Below are positions 42,401 through 56,790 of a DNA stretch of 64,000 nucleotides, piece by piece; position 1 is the first letter of the stretch; each line of letters begins with the position of its first letter. The stretch is from Periplaneta americana (Eukaryota; Arthropoda; Insecta; Blattodea; Blattidae), in contig NC_091128.1 of the NCBI RefSeq assembly GCF_040183065.1, forward strand, positions 171,651,244 to 171,715,243. Direction: 5' to 3'. Below the pieces are notes generated by a model. It was not told the DNA's origin. It searched no databases and saw only the letters and a list, made by a program, of their open reading frames with translations. Both the position numbers and the translations under genes were made by a program.

Positions 42401-45400
42401 TTGCTTAGGTTAGTTTTGCTTTGTTTATGCTCTGTCTACCTGAATGCCTCTTCTCTCCCTACCCAAAATTGAAAACGTAAATGCTGCCACTAATAATGGA
42501 AAATAGTGGTCCCCTTGTATCAGTGCACTATTCGCCATTTCCTTTATCAGTCCTCAATGAAGGACCTGTCTCCAGCCACGATATACTTTTTCACCCATTG
42601 TCGCTATAATATGATAAATTACACATCAGTTACAGACAGTATTGTTTACAAACAATCTTGCTGGGCTGGGACCGTGTTCTGCAGCCATGCCAACCAAACA
42701 CCATCCTTTTCCACCATAAATTCCATCAGCATGGAAAGCCAACACTCTAAATATAAAAAATCTGATGATGATAATCTTGGGGGATAACAAAACATTTGGA
42801 CCACTGTTCAGAAAGTCATGAAATGGAAAGAGTAGTTTTGATTTAATGCAGAGCTACGTGATGCAGCTGCTAGTTCTACTTAATCTTGTTAAATAAAAAT
42901 AGTCTTTAAGAGCCATCAAACACAGTAGAATATTTGTTTGCTGATCCAGAGTTTCGCTTGGGCATGGATTCGATTCTGGTTTGGGCTGATTGTCTGGTTG
43001 GGTTTTTTCCGAGGTTTTCCCCAACTGTAAGGCGAAAGTCGGATAGTATACAGAGAATCCTTGACCTCATCTCGCCAAATACCATTTCACTATCACCAAT
43101 TGTATTGATTCTAAATATCATAGTAGTTGATACAGTATCTTTAAATAACCAAGGAAAAAAAGTCTTTAAGATTGCTCTGTTCACATCTCAAAGGCTGCTC
43201 ACTGTTATTACATTTATCAAAACCCATTTATATTTGGCTGGTTTCCAATGTTGAGCACTTACACTGGTTCTTCTAAATTAGGCTCATTAATGGATACAGA
43301 TTTATAGTCCATGCACGTCATACTTGTGTCCGAAGGTATTGGTACACATAAAATGCTCTGACGCTGTGAAAATTTGAATCAACTTCACCTTCTCTACTGT
43401 CTTTATTATCAGACATCTCTGCAATTCTTTTTGTCTGGTATAATTGGCCATGTAATTTTGATATACATTGCGTACAGATATCTATATTGTCGTCCACATC
43501 TGTGGAGTAACGGTCAGCGTGTCTGGCCGCGAAACCAGGTGGCCCGCGTTCGAATCCCGGTCGGGCAAGTTACCTGGTTGAGGTTTTTTCCGGGGTTTTC
43601 CCTCAACCCAATATGAGCAAATGCTGGGTAACTTTCGGTGTTGGACCCCGGACTCATTTCACTGGCATTATCACCTTCATTTCATTCAGACGCTAAATAA
43701 CCTATATGGTGATACAGCGTCGTAAAATAACCCAATAAAATAAAAAAAATGTATATTGTCTGAAGATGCCCACACAGGGCGAAAACGTTCACAAAATAAT
43801 TAAAATGTGTTAACAAAAATATTTTTTGGGTTGACATTATAAATAAGTCAAGACGGAAACATTAAAACCATATTACTCATTCATCATAATATGACTTATT
43901 GGATAATCTACAAAGACGAATTCAAAATTCAAATTTATTGACATCTATTTGCCGAGAATAGAGAATGGTGTAATGGCGGGTTGATACATAGGATGTTGTC
44001 TGTACAGTCAAATGTCGATATAACGAACATCACTTTAACGAAAAAAAATTTTACTCCCTACTTATGTCTCCATAAGACGCAATATTAAATAATTTATTTT
44101 GCTCGAACACTAGTCCTACGAAAAGAGAAAAAATGTCCCTTTATCGAACTATGACTGAATGAATGAATTTATTTTGTGCATTTTCCTTACTTCATAAATG
44201 CATGTCATAGCCCAATTCAGTGAGCAGGTTTTTCTCCTGAAATTATTTCCTTATCTAGGCCAATATAAAAAAAGAGGGTAAGTTGTATCACAGAGACAGC
44301 CACAAGTTTATGCGTGAATACATCTCTGGATGGAAAGTTGACTGTAAGGTTTCGGTTGCTTACATGCCTGCTCTCATTTGCGCTGCATATGTCTCAACAT
44401 TTTTAATTTTCTCGTTTCAATGAACTTCACTCTCGAATTTTTGCAATTTAATTTCTTTCTCTGAGGTTTTGTGAAGAATGAAGTGTATGATCTCGGAGCA
44501 GAGATTTTCTCAGCTTTTGAGGAAGTTACCCTTGAGATGTTAGACCACACATGGGAGGAATTAGCCTCAAGATATGAACTGTGTCGTGTTCGCAGTGGTG
44601 GGCACGTTGAGGTCTAATTTGGACGAAACTCCCATTCTTCTAGAATGCACGTACAAGTTACTTAACAATAAATAGCAACAGTTCTAATTTTATCACGTTT
44701 TTATTTTATGTCTTCCCAAACGGATCACCCTGTATATTAATTCGTTACATATTGAAAGCGTGAGGTTTGAGGTCCCTGAAAGCATTAATAAGCCCTGTGT
44801 GGAGGCACAATTCATAGAGCTAGGAATCTAAGTTGCTGCACTGTACTTTATTTTTTTTTACTATTAAAATGCCCAAATTGGTGCAAAGAAAACATGAAAT
44901 AAACACTCCTAACTGTGTTTTGGTTGCACCTGTTTGCACTTTTCCTCCCTTTCTTTGGCTCCTTTGCTGCATTTTATTCCCATAAAATTTATAGAAGGAA
45001 AACCAAACGTGTTGCAGCTTGACAAGTGCTACTATAGATTCACAAATCGAACTGAAACCCTGACCGAGTTACTACATGAGCGCTGGCTGTCTTGGGGAGG
45101 AGCAAGTGAGAAAGCACGGGGGGAAGGGAGAGAGCACTATGCACTATGTACTTGCAGGTCCACTCACAGTTTGTCAAACCTGCTAACAAAAGCATTAAAA
45201 GGTTGACTAGTTACCTGCAATGATAGCATAATGGAACCTTCCTAGCCGATAGTCGAGGCAAAAATGAAGAATCCGTTATTGTGGTAATACTGGACAGTGA
45301 TTCTTCTATTGGTCGCAATGCCCACACACACCCTCTTACGTGGTGATTGGTGACTGAATGACGAGGAGCGAGGGAGAGAGAAGAAAGAAAGAGAGAGATT

Positions 45401-48400
45401 CCTGAAGTTGGCGTGTTTTACGGGGTTTCACTTGAAGTTGCCAAACTATACCTACTGTTAAATACGCTATTCAGGCACCTTAATCTACTATTCTACTGTT
45501 AATTTTTTAAAAATAAGTGGACAGATCTGCTTTCTGAATGTTTTTATTAGAATTTACTGTTTTTAGTAGGTACCATCTTACTTTTGCTTCAGTGCAGTCT
45601 TGTGTGACAGAAGTTTCAAATTACTTTGCCCTTCAGAGAACTTCCATTATGTCTACAAATTACTTCTTGCTTCATCGCACCACCATTAGACAAAAGCTAT
45701 TGAATAGAAAGAAAAGAAATTTGAGCTTGCTCCTTCATTGGCGAAAGATTAATATTCTTTTCCTCTTCTTGTCAATATCATCTGCTATATTGGCTGAACC
45801 CCAACCATAGACCAGTCAGCTGACATTTTCACCAAAGAGGATGAAACTTAAGCTTATTCAAGGAATTCTGTGTCCTTATATGTAATTGATTTTGGTACTG
45901 TTTGTAATGAATATATATGCATTTGAAATTTGCACCTTTTTCAACTAAATTAAGCATCTTTTTGCACATTTTTCATCAAAATTTTGCACCTAAATTCCTA
46001 GCTCTACTCACAGGCTAGTAATTCCTTTTTCTCATTGAATGGAAGCTGCACTTACTTTTCATCTGTCTAAAATTGCATTTTCTACAGCTGGGTTTGAATC
46101 TTAGATTCATCCCCATTCATATTCCTGATAGTATGTGCCTAAATGGAAAGAATTTTACGTATTAAAACGACTTCATGTAATTTTTGTTTTCAGCTTAAAG
46201 AATATCAGCAGAAGAGCAAAGATATTCAGCCTTCTGGAAATAGAATCTCTGGTAAGAAGAACATAAGCAAACCTCAAATTGAAGCAGTAGAAGGCTCTCT
46301 GAAGCAAAATTCAGTATTCGACTCAGGACCTAGGAATGCAGACTATAAAGAAGTAAGTTATGAATGACGTATTGTTGTACAATTTCTATTTTTAATCTAT
46401 AAGTTTCAAGTCATCGTCTGTGGTCGAGTATTTAGCATGCTATCAGTCATTGGATCCGAGTTTCTCAGGTTCAAATCCAGCGAAAGTGATAGCTTTTAAA
46501 GGACAACAAAATTCTTTAGTAGGAAATTAAAGCTGTGGGTCCTGTGTCATAGATTTCAACTTATGTTTTTACGAACTGTTTACATTACAACTTTGACATT
46601 TTTATAATTACAGTATGAGTCATAGTTTACTCCTGAATTAAAGATAAATGGATATGGTAAAACAGTGCATGGCATTGTAAGGAGAAAAGTTCAGTTCAGA
46701 ATTTTATAACATACTTCAAATGCTCAATATCATAACAGGTTGCAGTGGTGGGCCATAGTTTCCCCCTCCTATAAATTCCATTCCATTCTCCAAGATGTAT
46801 ATCTTGGAGAAGTCAAGTTCGTATGTTACATGCAACCCCTACAAAAAAACAGAAAAACGCCTTCAGACAATATTGTTTGATGCCTGGTATTACCACATAG
46901 GCTAAGGACTTTTTTAGTACAGCTGCTCCTGTAGAGATCTGTAACCTTCTGTAAATTATCTTGAATTTAAATATTTTTAGTTATATTTATTGTAAAATAT
47001 GAGTTTATTGATAAAATATATTATCTTGAATTAAATGGCCGAGGCACTGAAGGAAGTAGGGTTTACAGTCCATCAAGAGAAGTGTTCGGCGAATTGATAT
47101 CATTGCCATTAAGAACAACTCGGTATACATTCTCGATCCCACCATCAGATTTGAGACACATGCAGATCAACCGCATGAGGTGGACAGTGAAAAGAAAGGG
47201 ATCTATGAACCAACAATCCCGTTCTATAAAGATAAATATAGCCTGTCCCACATTGATGTAATAGGTCTGATGGTGGGAGCACGAGGTACCATACTCTCCT
47301 TCTTTGCCAACAAATGTAAAAACCTGGGGATAACACACAGCATTGTGAAGGAAATAGCCATTAGTGCCCTCAAAGGATCGGCTCAGATATTGAGAAATCA
47401 TTTGTATGGGAGTGATAATGGAAATTTGAAGTTATCTTAACCGATGGCTGTTAAATGAATTTCATATTGAAGGTATACCGATAAGCTATCACAATTTGAC
47501 TATAATTAAGTGTGTGTGTTCCGCCATTGCTTATCATACAATTAAATGAAGAAACTAGTAAGTCATATTTTCATTAACGTTTTCGGTACATATGTACCAT
47601 CTTCAAATGTATGTATATAATGCTAATTGTTAACCAAGCCTCTAGGTGTATGTGTCGTAAACTTAGATAATCAGTGTTTTTGTGCGTACTGTACTATATC
47701 GATGAAGTGTTGCCATGATTGAATGATTACGTAGCTCTTATATACTATTTGTTGGTACAACATACTATCAAAATTAAAAATTAAATGTTTCAGTCAATAT
47801 TTAAAACACTATTTAAAAACACTATTTAAAACTGTTTAAAAACACATAGTTTGTGCATCACTTTAAATATATGAAGTTAGTGATCACTTGTTGTGCGGTG
47901 TTTGCCGATGTGAAGTTGAATGAGGCAGTTGTGGTGATCTTGTTTTTTGGTGTTGAGCTAGACGTAATATCGTTAACATGGCTAGCATCAAACATGAGCA
48001 GACCAACACGCGGTAAAACTACACGCCAGGCGATACTAAATCCATGGACTTGACAACCTTCAATTTGTTATAGCAATACATCTATGGGTACAAATTACAG
48101 TAATGCCATTAACTACTAAAGAAGTGCCACAACATCACTTTCAGCAAACATAGCCATGTTAACAATATTACGTCTAGCTCAACGCCAAAAAACAAGATCA
48201 CCACAACTGCCTCATTCAACTTCACATCGGCAAACACCGCACAACAAGTGATCACTAACTTCATATATTTAAAGTGATGCACAAACTATGTGTTTTTAAA
48301 CAGTTTTAAATAGTGTTTTTAAATAGTGTTTTAAATATTGACTGAAACATTTAATTTTTAATTTTGATAGTATGTTGTACCAACAAATAGTATATAAGAG

Positions 48401-51191
48401 CTACGTAATCATTCAATCATGGCAACACTTCATCGATATAGTACAGTACGCACAAAAACACTGATTATTTAAGTTTACGACACATGCACCTTGAGGCTTG
48501 GTTAACAATTAGCATTACATCTGAAGATGGTAGATATGTACCGAAAACGTTAATGAAAATATGACTTACTAGTTTCTTCATTTAATTGTATGATAAGCAA
48601 AGGCGGAACACACACACATAATTATAGTCAGGCTGTTAAATGGTTTAGATATCAGTGCCAATAAATCCGTACTATTATTTTTCTCGCGGTATATGGCATT
48701 CAAATCATTCTAACCTATCTGATGATTTTTTTCCCTCTTTCTTAACTGTAAATGAGCACAAACGCTACTTAGGTGTAAATTTTTCTGACATTTTATATAT
48801 TCGACTCCCTAACCGTTTCAACTGTATATCATTTTACCTTTTAGGTGTGTTTCCAAATTATATGTAATACGCTTTGTCAAATCTGGCAAACTTTTCGTAA
48901 GGGAAGCTAAACTTAATTAATTAATAATTACTCATGGGAACACCTAATGAAATATGCCCTGTCTCCTAGACCGATTATTATTAACTACAGTTGTTGGCTG
49001 GGATATAAAAAAGTAAGGAAGTTATTTTACTGCCCTATACCGTTTCCTCAAACAGAATAACGAAGTTTTAGAAGTATGCCAATCATTTACGGTTATTGCA
49101 TAGGAAATAATTAGGAGAAAAAACATAGCACATCATCAAAATCCGTTCTCTATTTTAAGGTATTACGTTTGAGAGATAAAAATTTTAAAGCAGTATTATT
49201 TTTCAAACCATAGCTGTATCTGGATATGTACCCCATTAATAACATACTCTGTTGTTAGATGATATAATGAAAATTAGTACGTATTCTAAAAGTTGGTCTC
49301 ATTCTCTTTCAGACGAGTGGTAGTGTAACATCTGAAAGTTCTACAAATTCAGCAGTTCAGGGAGACTTTAAAATATCAAACACACCTCCAGAATTTAATA
49401 CATATCATACAGAAAGCAATGAAAAACTTTCAGGATCAGAAATTAACAATTTTGCCGGAGTTCAGAATGGAGAGGTAAAATCGATAGATGAAAATCAATT
49501 CAGGGGACTCAATGATGTTTTCAACTTTGAGTCCATGTCCACTGTCACTCCGTCTAATTCAGCAGCGTCTGGCAACTCAATTCCCTCATACACAGCTTCC
49601 TCAGACATAGTAGCAGCACGGAATTTCTTTGATAACTTTTCCTTCAATAAAGACAGCCAGTCTTCTAGCGACAATGTAGATACAACGCTAGGTGCAAATG
49701 AGTCTCAAGACACTAGAACTGTTCAGCAGTTGTTTTCAACAGAGTCCGTCTCAGCGTCCAGTTATGAACATGTGTGTGCTTCAGGCGAGTCCCAAACGAG
49801 TCTTTCGTTCAGCCTTGAAGATTCAAACTCCAGCCGAAGTGTCATAGTTAAGAATCCAGACGCTACAGATTCTCAAGACTCGATCCAAGTAATTGATAGT
49901 AAAACAGACCAAGCTGTCGCTAATAATGAAAGTGAGGTTACACAACAGGAGGCAATGGCTCAGAAGGAAGTATCAGAACCGCTAATCAGCTTCAGGTCTA
50001 GTAGTGAAAGCCTACGACAGTTGTCACTGCAGATTAATGGGTTGATCCAGGAATCTGTGCAGGAGAGTGTTCCACATGCAGGTGACAGTGCACTAGAACA
50101 GAGAAATCAAGAACTGGCGGCTCTGCTGGCAGCCGAAACCCAGAAAAGTGAGCAGCTTCAACTTCACCTCAAGGAATATGTAAGTGATTTAGTTTAGTGT
50201 TGCAGCCCCAGTACAACTGAGTCCATGTATGTTTTATTACTATCAGTATGTATACAATTCTACAACCTTTTTGTAACTGTCGGCCTCGATAGCGTAGTTA
50301 GTATAGTGCTGGCTTTCTGTTCTCAAGGTTGCGGGTTCGATCCTGGCCCAGGTTGATGGCATTTAAGTTTGTTTAAATGCGACAGGCTCATGTCAGTATA
50401 TTTACTGGCATGTAAAAGAACGCCTGCGGGACAAAATTCTGCCACACTGGCGATGCTAATATAACATCTGCAGTTGTGAGCGTCATTAAATAAACCATAA
50501 TTTAAATTTAAATTTTTTTTGTACCAGTAACTATTTTTGAAGCATGTCAGCTGAACGTTTTGAAAGTTCTATTTGTTGTGACAAACAGTGCAGTGTTTGA
50601 CCTCTCAATCAATCAATCAATCAATCAAACTCCTGAATCTCCTCATGAGGAGCATAAGGCATTCACAAAGTGCCTCCATCGGACCCTATTTGTAGCCAAC
50701 TTCTTCACTTCGCTCCATGTTTTCCCCTCCCTAGCAATTTCCTCCAAAACTGTTCTCTTCCATGTATTTTTTGGCCTTCCTCTTGTTCTACTATCCTGGG
50801 GGTTCGAATCCAAAGCCATTCTTTCTACTGCTCCATCATCTTTCCTGATTGTGTGCCCTATCCAATTCCACTTTCGTCTTTTGATTTCTATTGTGATTTC
50901 TTTCTGTTCTCAAGGTTGCGGGTTCGATCCTGGTCCAGATTGATGGCATTTAAGTTTGTTTAAATGCGACAGGCTCATGTCAGTATATTTACTGGCATGT
51001 AAAAGAACGCCTGCGGGACAAAATTCTGCCACACCGGCGATGCTGATATAACATCTGCAGTTGTGAGCGTCATTAAATAAACCATAATTTAAATTTAAAT
51101 TTTTTTTGTACCAGTAACTATTTTTGAAGCATGTCAGCTGAACGTTTTGAAAGTTCTATTTGTTGTGACAAACAGTGCAGTGTTTGACCTC

Positions 51192-51240
<49 letters not shown>

Positions 51241-54200
51241 CTCCTGAATCTCCTCATGAGGAGCATAGGGCATTCACAAAGTGCCTCCACCGGACCCTAT
51301 TTGTAGCCAACTTCTTCACTTCGCTCCATGTTTTCCCCTCCCTAGCAATTTCCTCCAAAACTGTTCTCTTCCGTGTATTTTTTGGCCTTCCTCTTGTTCT
51401 ACTACCCTGGGGGTTCCAATCCAAAGCCATTCTTTCTACTGCTCCGTCTTCTTTCCTGATTGTGTGCCCTATCCAATTCCACTTTCGTCTTTTGATTTCT
51501 ATTGTGATTTCTTTCTGATTTGTTATCTTCCATAGTTCTGAGTGTTTGACCTCTAATTGAGCACAAATTTCTTCTAACTTTTCCACAATTAAGACAATCT
51601 ATTACCTTTCGGTTCTTTTTGACATAGAGCTATGTCATTCTCTTCATTAGGCATGGGGGAAGGAATAACTTGGGAATTGGCCATCATATAAAAATGCAAC
51701 TCCCTCGCTTTGTTTTCCTTGTTCCCCCCTTGTTCTCCTTGTATTCCTCGTGTTCTTTTTGTATTTCTCTTGTTCTCCTAGTCCTCATTGTACAGTAGAA
51801 CTCCTTCTAAGTGGCACCAAACGAACCAGACTAGTTTCGGATGCGAGATTTCCTGGCATTTGCCTTACGGTTGAGGGAAAACCCTGAAAAACCTCAACCA
51901 GGAAATCGAACCCAGGCACTCTGCATAAGAGACCAGCATGCTGACCCCTACACCACAGAAGTGATCAATATTGTGGACACGAATTATTTCACCACTAAAT
52001 ACGAGTACAATACTCTATTTTAGTCTGTGGCAACTACATTTGCTTCCCATTGAAGGCTTTAAGGAACCAACCTGGACATATATCCAATGTCCCATCCCTA
52101 CCTTCCCGTGGTGCAGCTGTTAGTAAGCATAATTTTACAAGCTGAACTAAAGGGAGGGGCTACTCATCAATTAGCACTGGTCAGCTTGATGACTTAATGA
52201 CTGAATTTGGTATAATTTTCCTCTATTCAATACCTAATTCCCTCTTTACCCTTTCCTATCCAGTCCTCTGACTGAACTCTTACTTTCTTCGACCCTGACG
52301 GCATTAGAGCATTTGAGGCCTAGGGGTTCATTTCCCTTTCCTTCCTCCTCTTTCTACTTTTCTGTTCCTAGTGCTGACCTGCTATGGCACTAAAATCGTC
52401 CTCCAGTGGTTTAAGGAGGGAAAGCTGGTGATCAACAAGATCTCCCAGCTAGGTCCAATGGACCCGTCGACCAACAGCAGGTGTGGTCCTCCAGACATTC
52501 TGGGGGTTGTGTGTGAATGAAGTAGCCACCAAAACGTTAAAATATGGTGTTCACTTAAATCGGCTACAACTTGCCATTTAACAATATTGGAGTGCACGAG
52601 GTCAAATGACTTTATTGTCAAACGCCTGGCATTAGAAAACAACAACAACATTTTAATGAGGTGTCAGACTAATCCCAATGTCACACTTACTTCACTTCAT
52701 TTGAAGTGTTTGAATTTGTTTGTCAGTGGAGAAAATCAATCTCTGCTGTAATGGCAGAAGATATTAAACACTTTATATGGAAAATGTTGTTCTTTTCTAA
52801 TGCCAGGCGTTTGACAATAAAGTCATTTGACCTCTTGCACTCCAATATTTTTCAAAGATATTATCATGACTAGCCAATGAAGCACAGATTTTGAGGTGTT
52901 CCGAATCCATTTCTTGGTTTGAGTTGCACAATGGGCAGTTAGGGGACTGATATATTCCAATTCTATGCAGGTGTTTGGCCAAACAATCATGGCCTGTTGC
53001 CAATCTAAATGCAGCTACAGACGATTTTCGTGGTAAATCGGGAATTAACTGTGGATCTTGATGCAGAGAGTTCCATTTTTTCCCTTGGGATTGAGTTATC
53101 AAATTTTGTTTGTTGAAGTCTAAGTATGTAGATTTAATAAATCTCTTCACAGAGTAATACGTAGATTTAGTAACAGGTCTGTAAGTAGCAGTGCTGCCCT
53201 TCTTTGCTAAAGCATCCGCATTCTTGTTTCCCAGGATTCCACAATGGGATGGTATCCATTGGAATACAATTCTTTTATTGAGTGATAATAATTGAGAGAG
53301 CATTTTAGTTATTTCTGCTGTTTGAGATGAAGGTGTGTGTTTAGAGACGATTGATAGAATAGCTGCTTTGGAGTCTGACAATGTAACTGCATTCCTAAAT
53401 TTATTGATGTGGCATAGAAGATTCCTGAGACATTCATTTATTACAATGATTTCACCATCAAAACTTGTTGTTCCATATCCAAGTGATCTATAAAATGAGA
53501 AGAGACAGCACGTAACACCTGCAACGGCACCTTGTTCTCTGGAGATCAAGGATCTGTCTGTGTATAAATGAAGCCAGTTTTGTGGAGGGTACCTAATATT
53601 AATTGTCTCTAAAGACAATTGTTTCAGCATTTCAGTGTTTACTTCTGATTTCAGTATTTCTTCTGTTAAATTTAGATTATATTCTATATTTAATAGAGTT
53701 AAAGGGTTTGGTTTAATTTGTAGGTTTTCTTTTAAATTCGGGATATTGATTTTCTGTTTTAATTCTTGAACAATGGATATGAAACTTTTTTGAGTTTTCA
53801 ATCTACAAAGAGGACTGTATGAATGCCAATTGTTACCTGGTAATCTGATAAGTTTTTCATATTGAATCAGTGCTTTTTCTTCTATTGTCATTTTGATGCT
53901 GTTAATATTAGTGAGGAATCTCATAGAATCTATTGGCGTTGTTTTGATTCCACCAGTAATGAGTCTGAGAGCTTGGTTTTGAACATATTCTACATCGTTT
54001 ATGAAAGGTGAAGTAATTAAAATTTCTCCGCAGTATGTCAGCACTGGCTGTATAAACATTTTGTATGTAGTGTTCAAAGTATTCCTAGAGCATCCCCATT
54101 TCTTTCCTGCTGGTCTTTTTAGAAGGGAGAATCTTTTACGAGCTTTTTCAGAAATGTATTTCAAATGGTTGCTCCATGTTAACTTACTATCGAAAATAAC

Positions 54201-56722
54201 TCCAAGATATTTGGATTCATAAGTCCTAGGAAGGTGTTGGCTATTGTATTGGATATTAAATTCTCTTTCTTTTTTACTTACAAATGGCTTTTAAGGAACC
54301 CGAAGGTTCATTGCCGCCCTCACATAAGCCCGCCAGTGGTCCCTATCCTGTGCAAGATTAATCCAGTCTCTATCATCATACCCCACCTCCCTCAAATCCA
54401 TTTTAATATTATCCTTCCATCTACGTCTCGGCCTCCCTAAAGGTATTTTTCCCTCCGATCTCCCAACTAACACTCTATATGCATTTCTGGATTCGCCCAT
54501 ACGTCCTACATGCCCTGCCCATCTCAAACGTCTGGATTTAATGTTCCTAATTATGTCAGGTGAAGAATACAATGCGTGCAGTTCTGTGTTGTGTAACTTT
54601 CTCCATTCTCCTGTAACTTCATCCCGCTTAGACCCAAATATTTTCCTTAGCACCTTATTCTCAAACACCCTGAACCTATGTTCCTCTCTCAGAGTGAGAG
54701 TCCAAGTTTCACAACCATACAGAAGAACCGGTAATATAACTGTTTTATAAATTCTAACTTTCAGATTTTTGGACAGCAGACTGGATGATCAGAGCTTCTC
54801 AACCGAATAATAACAAGCATTTCCCATATTTATTCTGCGTTTAATTTCCTCCCGAGTGTCATTTATATTTGTTACTGTTGCTCCAAGATATTTGAATTTT
54901 TCCACCTCTTCGAAGGATAAATCTCCAATTTTTATATTTCCATTTCGTACAATATTCTGGTCACGAGACATAATCATATACTTTGTCTTTTCGGGATTTA
55001 CTTCCAAACCGATCACTCTATTTGCTTCAAGTAAAATTTCCGTGTTTTCCCTAATTGTTTGTGTATTTTCTCCTAACATATTCACGTCATCCGCATAGAC
55101 AAGAAGCTGATGTAACCTGTTCAATTCCAAACCCTGCCTGTTATCCTGAACTTTCCTAATGGCATATTCTAGAGCGAAGTTAAAAAGTAAAGGTGATAGT
55201 GCATCTCCCTGCTTTAGCCCGCAGTGAATTGGAAAAGCATCAGATAGAAACTGACCTATACGGACTCTGCTGTATGTTTCACTGAGACACATTTTAATTA
55301 ATCGAACTAGTTTCTTGGGAATACCAAATTCAATAAGAATATCATATAATACTTCCCTCTTAACCGAGTCATAAGCCTTTTTGAAATCTATGAATAACTG
55401 ATGTACTGTACCCTTATACTCCCATTTTTTAAATAGTTCGTGTAAATTTACAACTCTTTGCTTAATGTGTATACAGCAATCAAGAGTGTCTGAGCTGCAG
55501 TTAGACCTGGACCAGATGCGAACTGAGTCAGAGGCAAGAGTAACGAGAGAGGTCGGCTTGGTGCAGGAGCAACTGCAGCTACACGTGCAGACAGTGGGGA
55601 TACTGGTTGGGGAGAAGACGGAACTGCAGGCAGCTCTAACGAAGAGCCAGAATCTTGCCAAGCAGAAAGCTGGTATGTATTCACACCATATTGATTATTG
55701 ATACAGCTGGTGTATTTTCATATCATTGAACTTTTCCTTCTCATCCACGGTAGTTAACTGAGTAGCAGTTTCTCTTTATTAAATCGTATATACCTATGTA
55801 TGATATCTGTTACGAGCAATAAAAAAGTTGGACAAACAGCAGTCTTGCTTCAGTATTCCAAAATCATTTTTTAATCTGTTTTTGGAGCTTGATGCTACAG
55901 CTTTAAGGAGTTGTTTTCTTCTACAGTCTTGTGCAAATTAATGTTAATAAAAATATAATTTTTTAAATTTATTTTACAAAATTACGTTATTACTTTTTAA
56001 TGAACAGTGTTTCAGTATTAAATGTGCCCACCCTTGGCATTAATTACCATATTCAGTCGTTTGGGCATACAGTCAATGAGTTTCTTACATATTTCATTTA
56101 CTTCTGGTTCATGAAACCACACTTTTATTACAGCTCACTTATCTTTTCTTTGGCGGTGCAGTCCATTTTCCTCATCCGTTTCTTGACAATCTTGGAAATT
56201 TTTGTGTGTATGTTTGTTTGTTTGTGTTTTTTTCTTACAGTATATATTTCATCATATCCCATTACATAGATTGTAATATTACGTGTTTTGACATTTCTAG
56301 ATCATTTACTTACTTCCTGGCTTTTAAGAAACCTGGAGGTTCATGCCGCCCTCACATAAGCCCGCCATTGGTCCCTATCCTGAGCAAGATTAATCCAGTC
56401 TCTATCATCATATCCCACCTCCCTCAGATCTATTTTAATATTATCTTCCCACCTACGTCTCGGCCTCCCCAAAGGTCTTTTTCTCTCCGGCCTCCCAACT
56501 AACACTCTATATGCATTTCCGGATTCGCCCATACGTGCTACATGTCCTGCCCATATTTCTAGATCATTACACTTTTAAAATTGCATATTTATCAATTGTG
56601 TAATCAATAAATATCTGTGTGATAAGATATACAAGGAGAATAAAATCGTAGTTAAATACCATTCCAAATTATGAATCCGTACACCTTCCTACTTACAAAT
56701 TTACGAATTACATAAATAATAT

Positions 56723-56790
<68 letters not shown>

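Noticed and set aside
41700-42430. True telomere or chromosome end
   Set aside because: Units are degenerate and longer than TTAGG, and the array lies inside an intron of a gene that continues on both sides.
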